Below the pieces are notes generated by a model that saw only the letters and a program-made list of their open reading frames with translations, ran no database searches and was not told the DNA's origin. Source: Legionella lansingensis (lineage in GTDB: Bacteria > Pseudomonadota > Gammaproteobacteria > Legionellales > Legionellaceae). From it: a stretch of 64,000 nt of DNA. A program made the translations under genes and the position numbers. The DNA lies in NCBI RefSeq assembly GCF_900187355.1, contig NZ_LT906451.1, forward strand, positions 297,001 through 361,000, read 5' to 3'. The stretch's first letter is position 1. The number at the start of each line of letters is the position of its first letter. Positions 8,562 to 16,811 of the stretch are shown here, piece by piece.

Positions 8562-8864
8562 CTTGCTTCCTTGTTATCGAGTTTTTTGGACTGCACATCG
8601 ATGATATTACTTGAGTTATTCTGATTACATAGGGGGCCCAAATTGTTTTATACTTGGCATTAGAACCGCTATAATGCGATCTTTCTCTTATTAATCAATG
8701 CATTAGAAATTTATTAAAGTTCTGATTTTAAATTTGACCATTTACTGGATACCGCGAACAAGTCGCGGTACGTAGGCGCTGGGGAACAATTGTCAACACA
8801 CCCTAGTGATTTAAAAAATGTGCTATTGTATCGATTCTATAGATGGAAAAAGGAATTTTCACAC
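8562..8864. other. Intergenic region holding the right arm of the cassette
   Basis: Between the GIY-YIG start and the frameshifted gene there is no coding signal. The first 184 bp are AT-rich and may hold the GIY-YIG promoter. The right inverted repeat occupies 8746-8799. An open frame from 8790 runs into the downstream gene, but its first 25 codons lie on the repeat and lack a convincing ribosome-binding site. Confidence 0.7.
8746..8799. repeat. Right 54-bp inverted repeat of GIY-YIG cassette
   Basis: Reverse-complement copy of 8206-8259 with one mismatch (ggggaac against ggggagc). The inner palindrome lies at 8750-8770. The match stops abruptly at both edges of the arm, giving a unit of 594 bp from 8206 to 8799. 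Confidence 0.9.
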
Positions 8865-9403
8865 ATGATCAAGAGCTTGCTCAGCGCATTGGTAATATTC
8901 ATTCTATCAATTATAACAGTCCATGCAGATAATTTTGTTGCTTGTAAGAGTAAATATGCTTTGTGTACTACCGCTCCTTGCACCCCTATGGCAGGTAAAG
9001 AAAATATTGTTTCATGTCATTGTGATGTAAAAGAGGGTTATTCTGCCGCGACCCAACCTTGTCAACCAGCCAAGCAAACAAAAGATGGCGAGTTAATTTA
9101 TTCTCGTTATTTTCCAATAAAAAGTTATATCAAGTGTTCAAATGGCCTTGGGCATGGTGTCTTGATAAACCTTGTTTGATTGATAAAAAGGATTCTACTA
9201 AGGCCAAGTGTGAGTGCAATGTCGTAAACGATCGAGGAGATTATGTGATTGTTGTCAATCCTGCGATTAGTCCAAACAGTAAGAACACCTGTACTGCAGG
9301 GATTATTTCCTCAGCGACTGTTAAGCAAGCTGAAGAAATTACTGATTTTTTAAAATCTCAAAAGGAATTACAGCCCTATCCTATTCAGGTTATTAATGAA
9401 TAA
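8865..9403 (+). pseudogene. Frameshifted cysteine-rich secreted protein gene
   Basis: The frame from ATG 8865 encodes a signal peptide (MIKSLLSALVIFILS, then VHA cleavage) and a Cys-rich segment (CKSKYALCTTAPC, CHCDVKEGY). It leaves frame near 9141 and stops at 9179. The +2-shifted frame continues in the same style (WPWAWCLDKPC, KAKCECNV, then GIISSATVKQAEEIT) to 9403. Adding one T at AAATGG would rejoin the halves as a roughly 180-residue periplasmic protein. This is either a real one-base deletion or a sequencing error. The product family is not recognised. Confidence 0.75.
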
Positions 9404-9416
9404 ATTTAATGGTGAT

Positions 9417-10118
9417 TTATTTGCGGAGTAAAGTCTTAAGAGTTACAGCTAGGGTATCACAAAGATTAGATGAAGCCTCGGGATGAGTGGTCAAGGCTTG
9501 ATTCGCCTCGACTTCTAAGCCCAGGTATTCATCATTTGTAAATTCTGGGCGCAAGAAACTTGTAAAACCATCAGTCACTCCGCGATAAGGATAATTCATG
9601 CGTACCCGCAGTGCACTTGAGTGAGACTTCAATCGTAATTGCCATTCTTTTGCAAGCATACGCTCGTCACTGCGTTTGGGGTCATATAGGAGACCAATAT
9701 CAGCATCACGGACAAGATCATTGAAAACCGGTGTAAAGCTATGTATGGACAAATGCCAGACTTGTTGTCCAGCATTGATATGTTTTCGCACTGTGGATAT
9801 AAGTTGTTCTCTGAAAGGAAGGTAATATTCTTGAATAATGTGTGCTTTTTCCTCCGAAGTTAAGTTACGGGTGATTTCTGAAAAAACATAAGGGTTTGAC
9901 AAACGACGATTGCAATCAATGAGCAATCTTGTAGCCTGAGCGCATACTATGTCACAAGCAAAAACTTGTGACAGATGGTTAGCAATAGTGAGTGCCCCCA
10001 AATCAACGCCTCGATGGGTCTGCAGCACATCCTTATATTCAGCAAAATACTTTGTGTACTTCTCTGGAACGGTATTGACGGCATGCTCACAACTTAAGAC
10101 TAGAACTGGCGGTTTCAT
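9417..10118 (-). CDS. N-formylglutamate amidohydrolase family protein
   Basis: A 233-residue member of the N-formylglutamate amidohydrolase (HutG2-like) family, a zinc-dependent amidase fold. Visible motifs are LVLSCEHA near the start, THRGVDLGAL, IDCNRRL, and HLSIHSFTP for the metal/catalytic histidine. It hydrolyses small N-acyl amino acid amides in characterised relatives. No other histidine-degradation gene is near, so the histidine pathway is unlikely. It is the last gene of a four-gene unit and overlaps the ligase gene by ATGA, so it probably acts on a product or intermediate of that cluster. Confidence 0.82.
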   Translation of the reverse strand: MKPPVLVLSCEHAVNTVPEKYTKYFAEYKDVLQTHRGVDLGALTIANHLSQVFACDIVCAQATRLLIDCNRRLSNPYVFSEITRNLTSEEKAHIIQEYYLPFREQLISTVRKHINAGQQVWHLSIHSFTPVFNDLVRDADIGLLYDPKRSDERMLAKEWQLRLKSHSSALRVRMNYPYRGVTDGFTSFLRPEFTNDEYLGLEVEANQALTTHPEASSNLCDTLAVTLKTLLRK

Positions 10119-11338
10119 GTTGCTTTAAACAATTGATTCGTGAGCAAGCAATGTGAAAGTTGGCGGTAAAGGCGAGTCAGTGTTTGTTGACTGATTTCAG
10201 CACCACAAGCATACAAAAGTCGCTCGCTTAAATTTCCTTGGCTCAAAATAAATTCTAGTGTCTGTTGACTGCCATAATCAAGTTCTGGACTTATGCGTTC
10301 TATTAGATGTGACCAGATATCACGGGTTGTCATGCTTCGTGTAGGTAATTGCCATTGTCGATATAATTCGGGATCATCTACACAGACGGTAAAACCCTCT
10401 TGAATGGTTTTGTCATAGACTGTTTTTAAACGCGGAGTTTCACAGGGTTTATCTAAGTAGTAGGACGAATTACTCTGCCAGTTTTTCAAAATCGCATGGA
10501 TGGCAAGAGCAATTGCGATGTCTGCTTGCACACACTCTTGCGAATCAAGAATACGGATTTCAATAGCGCCATAATCGAATTTTGGGATAGCTGCTCTTGA
10601 ATTCAGCCATTCATATTGCAAGATACCTTGTGGATCAAAAGGACTGATCGCTTTATACATTGGCGCTAAAATGTTTTGTCGATACTCCTCTTCGCTGCGA
10701 ATAAATTCAGGGATAATCTCGCCACTAATCGATGGGATTGCTTGCTGATTTTTGCCATAAAAATATAGGCGTGAATCCTTTAACCCAGTTTTTTTGCCGT
10801 TCAAAAAAGGTGTACTCGCTGCCAAAGCAGGTAATAAAGGCAAAATTAAGCGGATAGCATTATGTAGGTGACTAAATTCTTCATCATTGGCAAAAGGTAA
10901 ATTAACATGCATGCTCTGTAAATTTGCCCAACCATGTCCCTGGCAATTAAAAATTTTATCGTATTGAAGATAAATTTCGCGGTTGCCATGAGGCCAACGC
11001 TTTGTTTCTTGCAAAGGGTCCATCCATGGATGGGCTCCTGTGGGGAGTAATTGTAGGTTTTGCTGCACAAGAAGAGGTTGCAATTGCTCTATCGTTTTTT
11101 GAAATTGCTCTGCTATGGCTCTTGAAGGTGGTTTGGGGCCATTGTTTTTTAATTCCAGCACGTGCATGACCAATTCATTGCTAATTGCAATATCATCCAA
11201 TACCACTTCATTAACAAGTGCTCCGGCCAACGTTTCCAAAAGCTCGTCACTTCGAGGCTGGACATGCAGGCTATCGCGGTCAACGAGCATGTATTCAATT
11301 TCGATGCCTAGAACAGAAAAAATAGGATAATTAGACAT
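10115..11338 (-). CDS. Carboxylate-amine ligase of the GCS2 (glutamate-cysteine ligase-like) family
   Basis: From the ATG at 11338 the protein has 407 residues. The N-terminal LGIEIEYMLVD carries the glutamates that bind metal-ATP in the glutamine-synthetase-like fold; QSMHVNLPF and GAIEIRILDSQEC are further active-site strands. GCS2 ligases form amide bonds between a carboxylate, often glutamate, and an amine. The start overlaps the upstream ATP-grasp gene by 8 bp; an ATG at 11344 is an equal alternative. Two unrelated amide-forming ligases side by side suggest stepwise assembly of a small peptide-like molecule. Confidence 0.8.
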   Translation of the reverse strand: MSNYPIFSVLGIEIEYMLVDRDSLHVQPRSDELLETLAGALVNEVVLDDIAISNELVMHVLELKNNGPKPPSRAIAEQFQKTIEQLQPLLVQQNLQLLPTGAHPWMDPLQETKRWPHGNREIYLQYDKIFNCQGHGWANLQSMHVNLPFANDEEFSHLHNAIRLILPLLPALAASTPFLNGKKTGLKDSRLYFYGKNQQAIPSISGEIIPEFIRSEEEYRQNILAPMYKAISPFDPQGILQYEWLNSRAAIPKFDYGAIEIRILDSQECVQADIAIALAIHAILKNWQSNSSYYLDKPCETPRLKTVYDKTIQEGFTVCVDDPELYRQWQLPTRSMTTRDIWSHLIERISPELDYGSQQTLEFILSQGNLSERLLYACGAEISQQTLTRLYRQLSHCLLTNQLFKAT

Positions 11339-12785
11339 AACCATGTTTCCTGCGAATACGCTGTAAAAAAACCCCCATGATATGTTGATAGAGCGATTCG
11401 CCCATAATTTTATCTTCTGTGCCAGAGTCAATATTCGGGTTATCGTTTACTTCAATGACATAATGTTTGTCGCCCTGACTTTTAATGTCCACGCCATACA
11501 AGCCATCACCAATCAGTCGCGTGCATTTTAAAGCGGTTTTAATGATAGCTTCCGGAACCTCATGAATGGGAACCGTTTCATGAGCGCCTTCACGTTGATC
11601 TTTCCTGGCACCCCAATTGTATATTTGCCAATGATCTTGAGCCATATAATAACGGCAAGCAAAAATAGGTTTATTATCTAAAATGCCAATTCGCCAATCG
11701 TATTCAGTTGGGATAAAGGGTTGGATTAAAACTAAATCAGAAATTTTAAAAAATTGACTTAATGATTTCTGTAACGCTTTTGCATCATCGAGTTTAATCA
11801 CTCCATGAGAGAAAGCACTATCAGGCCGTTTTAAAACGCAAGGAAATTCAATCTTCGGGATTTCTTTGTCGAATTTGCTGATAAAGATGGTTTCCGGGGT
11901 TAAGATTTGATGGCTGCGCATCAATTCAGCCAAGTATACTTTATTACTGCATTTTATAATGGATTGTGGATCATCAATGACCACTAAATTTTCTTGCGCC
12001 GCACGTCTTGCCATGCGGTAGGTGTAATGATTGACAGCGGTGGTGGCGCGAATAAATAAAGCGTCATACTCAGCGAGTGATTTAGTATCACTTTTTTCGA
12101 TAAAGTCAACGTTTAAGCCCATTGCCTCCCCAGTTTCAGCAAAAGTATCTAAGGCTTTTTTATTCGAGGGAGCATTCTGTTCGCTGGGATCAATCAAAAT
12201 AGCTAAGTCATGATAGCGCTGTTTTTTACGCCATTGATGGAAACGTTTTTTAGAGAGGTAGCTTTCCGCAGCTTGACGCATGAAAGTCAGATGGTGTTCA
12301 GGAATCTCGGCTAGTGATAACACTTGTAATGTTTTTATCCGCCACTGTTTCTTTTTCTCCAGAGTAAAGCGCATAAGAGGTAAAGGAAATAAGCCATGCA
12401 ATTTTTTGGCTAGATTGGCGTGACACTTGGCCATGTTTTGACCAAAATAGAGGCTCAAAATAAATTCTTCGCCTTTAATCTCATTTAAGCTATGCTGAAT
12501 TTCCTCATCCACATCCTGAGAGATAAACTTGGACAACTCTGCGTTTAACGCGTCTTGGATGCTGTGAACGGATGGTATGGCTTTATGATCTCGAGCATGA
12601 GCTAATAGGGAGACATAGTAGCCAATGGTTTGATGGTTATAGGATTGACAGAGATTGATTACCCGGATGGATTTACTTTGGTAGTAATTTTCGTTCGACA
12701 AGTATTCTGAAGCTTGTACTATGCTTGCTAGAGGATTCAAGAACTCCCACCCTGACGGATCATCCGTTACAATTAGTGTTTCCAT
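11331..12785 (-). CDS. RimK-type ATP-grasp ligase with RLAN-like N-terminal domain
   Basis: A 484-residue protein. The first about 190 residues match the extension seen in RimK-like ATP-grasp proteins of this cluster type (RLAN). The ATP-grasp fold follows: KCSNKVYLAELM, FPCVLKRPDSAFSHGV (ATP-binding lysine and loop), YDWRIGIL, and the metal site GLYGVDIK and VIEVNDNPNID. Such enzymes ligate an amino acid, often glutamate, to a carboxylate with ATP. It starts directly after the stop of the peptidase gene with no gap. The substrate is unknown. Confidence 0.82.
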   Translation of the reverse strand: METLIVTDDPSGWEFLNPLASIVQASEYLSNENYYQSKSIRVINLCQSYNHQTIGYYVSLLAHARDHKAIPSVHSIQDALNAELSKFISQDVDEEIQHSLNEIKGEEFILSLYFGQNMAKCHANLAKKLHGLFPLPLMRFTLEKKKQWRIKTLQVLSLAEIPEHHLTFMRQAAESYLSKKRFHQWRKKQRYHDLAILIDPSEQNAPSNKKALDTFAETGEAMGLNVDFIEKSDTKSLAEYDALFIRATTAVNHYTYRMARRAAQENLVVIDDPQSIIKCSNKVYLAELMRSHQILTPETIFISKFDKEIPKIEFPCVLKRPDSAFSHGVIKLDDAKALQKSLSQFFKISDLVLIQPFIPTEYDWRIGILDNKPIFACRYYMAQDHWQIYNWGARKDQREGAHETVPIHEVPEAIIKTALKCTRLIGDGLYGVDIKSQGDKHYVIEVNDNPNIDSGTEDKIMGESLYQHIMGVFLQRIRRKHGYV

Positions 12786-13505
12786 TTAGCACTCTTTAGG
12801 TTGAATTATTATCAAATTGGCATCATAAGTTAAAACGCCGACCATGATGGCATTAATTAAGCGGTTGCTGCTGACTTTGTAATAGTTGTCTCCTGAAATA
12901 GGATTCTCCCGATGAGGGTCTGCAACAACGACTAACCTTTTCTTGTCATCGTAACCGCATAAAACCACAAAATGACCACAAGGGGTCCCGCGAATATCAT
13001 CATAAATTGATTCACCGTTGATAAATCGTTCACGTGAACTTCGGTAGAGATAAGTCGCGCTCAAGCCAGTTAAGATGGGAATCTTTTGTAAGAAATAATC
13101 CTTAAGTAGTTGCACACTGAGTGTGCGGAAACGGAGTTCCCCTCCTAGAGAGAGGTATTCAAGATAAGCTTTACTTGCTTGCAGAATACCTTTCGTTCTT
13201 TTATGTTTCATTTGGGCAATTAATTTGATTCTTAATAAATGTTGACAAGCTTTTTCTTGCTCAAAATCAAACCATGTAGGATCAAAAATATTAAGATTAT
13301 TGATATAAATAGTTACCTTAAAACCATGAAGAAGGGCATGTTTACCTAACATAGGAGCCAACGTTCCACCGGAAAGGGAACGTTCCACATTTTTAATTAC
13401 CTCCCCTAGATCGAGATTCAAACCATAATAGCGATAAATAGCATGTAAACTAGTTGGGCCACAGGTTTCGTCATCAGGTTGCGTATGTATTGTGAGATCG
13501 ATCAT
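12786..13505 (-). CDS. C39-like papain-fold cysteine peptidase
   Basis: A 239-residue protein. The N-terminal QPDDETCGPTSLHA contains the oxyanion glutamine and the catalytic cysteine. GHFVVLCGYD supplies the histidine and VVADPHRENP the aspartate, so the triad is complete. This is the peptidase_C39-like type (DUF3335-related) found next to RimK-type ligases. No ABC transporter is adjacent, unlike bacteriocin C39 peptidases, and no membrane segment is visible. It heads the four-gene cluster and may cleave a leader, a conjugate or an amide made by the downstream ligases. Confidence 0.78.
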   Translation of the reverse strand: MIDLTIHTQPDDETCGPTSLHAIYRYYGLNLDLGEVIKNVERSLSGGTLAPMLGKHALLHGFKVTIYINNLNIFDPTWFDFEQEKACQHLLRIKLIAQMKHKRTKGILQASKAYLEYLSLGGELRFRTLSVQLLKDYFLQKIPILTGLSATYLYRSSRERFINGESIYDDIRGTPCGHFVVLCGYDDKKRLVVVADPHRENPISGDNYYKVSSNRLINAIMVGVLTYDANLIIIQPKEC

Positions 13506-13619
13506 AATGGCCAGGTTGGTAAAACACTATTTTTATACCCATCATTTGTTAACGTTAGACTTCCCATTTTCATTTGTCAACAATCAGTTTTGCAAAGAGG
13601 TCGAAAAAGATATTTGTTT

Positions 13620-14924
13620 TCAACGAGTTAATGATGGCCAATCGATATGAAAAAGCCGACCTAGGAAGCTTAGAATAGGAACTAAGAGCCCGAAAGCGAT
13701 GATGACATAGACAACAGGCAAGTATTTGTTACCAGTATTATTTTCATTTAGCTCAACTTTTTTCATTCTTGTTTCCGTAACCACAAGATACAACAATAGC
13801 GCCAAACCATAAAAATAAAAGGAATTAAAAAATAGTTTGCTTTGTATCGTCAATATCTTAGTCGATCGCAAATAATCCATGGGAAAATTAAGCATAAACA
13901 TACTTATGAACCACAAGCATTTTCCTTTACTATTGCCATCAGTCGCAAAAATAATTAACCAGGTTAAGATTAAAGGAAAAATCAACAAGGAAAAGTAGTA
14001 TAGCCAACCAAAAGGACTCATGATTAGCATCATTACGAGGGTTAAAGCAAAGGAGTATGTTTTTTCCGTTCCAATTTGTGCTATTTTTCTTAAATACCAC
14101 AAGAGACAAATTGAAAATAAACTAACGTAAAGTATTTTAATCCAAAGAATACTCTGTGTCTGATCGCGAGCGTCAATAAACAAACGAAACAAAAAGCCAT
14201 AAATAGAAGCGTTCCAGCTATCTCCATACCATAAAACCCTTACGATCATGGAAATATATTTATAATAAACATCGCTACCGTAGATGAAAGCAGGCATTAA
14301 TGTTAACAGCAGAAACACGAAAAGCATAACCCAGAATACTTTAAAGCGTTTTTGTAGCAAGACGTAGAAGAATAATAATCCTGGGAACAATTTGGCAGCG
14401 ATAATGAATCCCCACATGATGCCTGCGGCATAATCCCGGTTTTGGCAATAAAAATGATAACCTAGCATAATAGTAAACAGTAATAATGCTCCAATTTGGG
14501 CTATTGCTGTATCCATTAGGGTCGCAAAAAAAGAAAAGTAGAGAAGATATAAATTTATCCAGTTCCTTTTGAGAAAATGATGTGGAAATAGATAATGGAA
14601 AGTAATCCCAGCGCCGATTGCTCCTAAGCCTAGCGACAAGAACCACCAAATAGTAAGTGCAGTTTTATAGGTAAGCTGAACAAAAGGGTTCAAAAGCAGT
14701 AACACAATAGGTGGATTGAGATTCGCGGCTATTTTTTTAGCAGTGGGTAGGTAAGTTGCGAAAAGTATCTGATAAGGATTCTCGCCCATAGCTAACAGCT
14801 GAGCAGCGGAGTAAAACGAAGCGAAATCAATGCCTTGTTGATGGGTGTAAATAAAATAAAACAACAAACTATAGGTAAATAGTAGAAGTAAAAGAACAGC
14901 ACGTTGCCAATAGCCTAAGTTCAT
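13620..14924 (-). CDS. Polytopic membrane glycosyltransferase, GT87/DUF2029-like
   Basis: A 434-residue protein with roughly ten or more hydrophobic segments. The N-terminal loop GIDFASFYSAAQLLAMGENPYQ after the first membrane segment holds the acidic D/S/Y pattern of GT-C glycosyltransferases of the DUF2029 (GT87) type, and ANLNPPIVLLLLNPF follows. Characterised relatives use polyprenyl-phosphate mannose. The substrate here is unknown. It lies 14 bp after the DUF4442 gene on the same strand, suggesting an operon with that gene and the BON gene. Confidence 0.7.
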   Translation of the reverse strand: MNLGYWQRAVLLLLLFTYSLLFYFIYTHQQGIDFASFYSAAQLLAMGENPYQILFATYLPTAKKIAANLNPPIVLLLLNPFVQLTYKTALTIWWFLSLGLGAIGAGITFHYLFPHHFLKRNWINLYLLYFSFFATLMDTAIAQIGALLLFTIMLGYHFYCQNRDYAAGIMWGFIIAAKLFPGLLFFYVLLQKRFKVFWVMLFVFLLLTLMPAFIYGSDVYYKYISMIVRVLWYGDSWNASIYGFLFRLFIDARDQTQSILWIKILYVSLFSICLLWYLRKIAQIGTEKTYSFALTLVMMLIMSPFGWLYYFSLLIFPLILTWLIIFATDGNSKGKCLWFISMFMLNFPMDYLRSTKILTIQSKLFFNSFYFYGLALLLYLVVTETRMKKVELNENNTGNKYLPVVYVIIAFGLLVPILSFLGRLFHIDWPSLTR

Positions 14925-14938
14925 TTTAATCCGCTGAT

Positions 14939-15409
14939 TTAAACAACTTTAATTGATAATTCCAGGATAAAGTTAGCCACTTCTTCGGGTGCTTTAGGGT
15001 AGTTTACAAATGCTTTAATCTCTATGGGTTTATTAATGCGTTGTTCTGTTTTCTTCGCTTCTTCTATCATGGCTCTCACCACCATTCCCTGATCGCACAT
15101 AAAATAAACATCCGACTCAGGACGGCGTAAAAATTGTGCTTGAAACGATTTAAACACAATTGAAACCTTGAGATTGGCCTGTTTTGCATGATAAAAGCCA
15201 TGCAGACCACCTGCAAGATCCGCTCCCACGGCCAATGCTCCAAAGTACATTGAATGAAGATGATTTTTACTGCGACGTTTAAGAGGCAACTTAATAATAA
15301 TATCTTGCTCATCAAGTTTGAGGAGTTTGGGTCGTAAGTGGCCAATCAAAGGTACCTTGAAACAACCAAAGTACCATAGAAAAAACTTAAATCGGGTTAA
15401 GGTTTGCAT
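14939..15409 (-). CDS. DUF4442 hot-dog fold protein (thioesterase-like)
   Basis: A 156-residue protein. It matches the DUF4442 branch of the hot-dog superfamily: IIIKLPLKRRSKNHLHSMYFGALAVGADLAGG, where the N/H..S..FG.L pattern forms the core helix, and later IEIKAFVNYP. Members are predicted acyl-CoA or acyl-ACP thioesterases, but few are characterised. Its ATG shares a base with the stop of the BON gene (TAATG), a sign of translational coupling. Confidence 0.78.
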   Translation of the reverse strand: MQTLTRFKFFLWYFGCFKVPLIGHLRPKLLKLDEQDIIIKLPLKRRSKNHLHSMYFGALAVGADLAGGLHGFYHAKQANLKVSIVFKSFQAQFLRRPESDVYFMCDQGMVVRAMIEEAKKTEQRINKPIEIKAFVNYPKAPEEVANFILELSIKVV

Positions 15410-15963
15410 TAAGCGTCCTTGTTAATTTGTAACCTTGAAATAATTTTTTTCACACCACGAACAGCGCTTACACGTTTGATGATTGCACTTATCGCTTTTT
15501 CTTTCTTGAGGCTTCCCGATAATGTAACTATTCCATTGGTGGTTGTCGCATTAATCCCTACTAAAGGGATGGATTCATCATCAAATACTTTTGCTTTTAA
15601 AACAGCTGCCTCTACTTTGGCTGTGATGTAAGCATCCGTTAAGCCCGTGTTAACTTCCTTGATCATAAGTTCCTCGGTATCAACTTCCTTTACCCCCGTG
15701 GTGGTTATAGCAAGTCGTAAAGCTTCCACAAACGCTTGACGATCTTTTACGTGACCACGAAGACAAACGACACCATCTTTTGTTGAGACATAAATCTTAA
15801 AAGGATTCAGATTGCGATTCTTGGTGTATTTAGCCGTTATTTTTGTGGTGATAACTGAGTCACTAATGTCTTGCTCGAACTCTTTTAAATTGTTATCCGC
15901 ATGAGCTACAGTAATCCCGACAATGAGTAAGAGACTGATTAAAAAATTAAATATTGCTCGCAT
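15409..15963 (-). CDS. Periplasmic BON-domain protein (OsmY-like)
   Basis: A 184-residue protein with a signal peptide (LISLLLIVGITVAHA) and two BON domains, each with the alpha-beta-beta pattern ending in glycine: DGVVCLRGHVKDRQAFVEAL (first) and GIVTLSGSLKKEKAISAI (second). BON proteins bind phospholipid or the outer membrane and often respond to envelope or osmotic stress. It is the first gene of the probable BON-DUF4442-GT87 unit. Confidence 0.85.
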   Translation of the reverse strand: MRAIFNFLISLLLIVGITVAHADNNLKEFEQDISDSVITTKITAKYTKNRNLNPFKIYVSTKDGVVCLRGHVKDRQAFVEALRLAITTTGVKEVDTEELMIKEVNTGLTDAYITAKVEAAVLKAKVFDDESIPLVGINATTTNGIVTLSGSLKKEKAISAIIKRVSAVRGVKKIISRLQINKDA

Positions 15964-16105
15964 GCACGGTCAAATTAAAAAAACATGGCGAAAGTATATC
16001 ATTTTAAAATGGTCTACCAAGAGTTTCTTTGAGGAATTTTACAAAATCTTGAAAGTTCAATGGCTTTATTCATTATCGCTTTTTTATGACCCCCAGCATA
16101 TGCAT

Positions 16106-16242
16106 CACTGCCATTAAGTTAAGCTTCTCGAATCCCCGCGGGGCATCGACCGCGGGGTCCATCATGTCAGTCTGGACATGGATACCGCGGTCAAGCCGCG
16201 GTAATTCGAGACGATAGAAAAACCCTTAACTTAATGACAGTG
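16106..16242. repeat. MITE-like palindromic element (137 bp)
   Basis: Terminal inverted repeats of 18 bp (16106-16123 and 16225-16242, one mismatch) bound inner inverted stretches (TTCTCGAAT against ATTCGAGA), a GC-rich pair of CCGCGGGG motifs, and a 21-nt hairpin at 16183-16203 with stems TACCGCGG/CCGCGGTA. The hairpin core closely resembles that of the GIY-YIG cassette arms. The element fills most of the space between the BON and IcmL-like genes, which otherwise shows no gene. Confidence 0.8.
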
Positions 16243-16261
16243 AGCCTATGTATTCCTGGTT

Positions 16262-16699
16262 CTATTTAAGGTCTACGCTTAGACTTTGTATTATATAGGG
16301 TGGATTAGTGCTTTGAACGATAAAAAGGGAAAAGGAAGCTCCTCTATTGATGGCTGGGAAGTAATAGTCTTTATTTACCCGCCAATAATTGGTTCCATAA
16401 ATTATCCCTTTTTCCACAATCACTGCTGGACCTAATGACTGAGGTTCAGGAATGATCTTTTGATCTTTTAACATTTGAATCTGTTGACTGAAAAACGTCT
16501 GTAATCCGTCCCAGGCGTTAGGTGAATAATTGGCCCGTATAGTGTTTACCTCTGAGGTTGGTACGGCGTAATTAAAGGTAAGGGTGGAATATAGCACTTG
16601 TTCTGCCCAAGCAGTCACAGCAGCATCATCTGCTCGGCTAATGGAAGGAAGAAAAAGAGTCAACGAGAGAATCAAGGGCATCAAAAACTGAAAATTCAT
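16262..16699 (-). CDS. DotI/IcmL-like secreted protein
   Basis: A 145-residue protein with signal peptide (cleavage near SISRADD) and the DotI/IcmL/TraM domain: AAVTAWAEQVLYSTLTFNY, then IRANYSPNAWDGLQTFF and a C-terminal VQSTNPPYIIQSLSVDL. DotI/IcmL are inner-membrane parts of the Dot/Icm type IV secretion system; this one lacks the N-terminal membrane anchor of DotI and is a stand-alone periplasmic paralogue. Its function is unknown. A good ribosome-binding site (AAGGAAAG) precedes the ATG. Confidence 0.82.
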   Translation of the reverse strand: MNFQFLMPLILSLTLFLPSISRADDAAVTAWAEQVLYSTLTFNYAVPTSEVNTIRANYSPNAWDGLQTFFSQQIQMLKDQKIIPEPQSLGPAVIVEKGIIYGTNYWRVNKDYYFPAINRGASFSLFIVQSTNPPYIIQSLSVDLK

Positions 16700-16811
16700 G
16701 GTCTTTCCTTATGCGTTCCATTTGACTTGTACGCTATAGAAATCACGAAATAATCATTTGTTTAAAAAGTATAGCAGAGCTATAATTTGGTTTTTTTTGA
16801 ATCAAAATGCT

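Noticed and set aside
9417-10118. Histidine utilisation role for the N-formylglutamate amidohydrolase
   Set aside because: No hutH, hutU, hutI or hutF is near; the gene is coupled to amide ligases.
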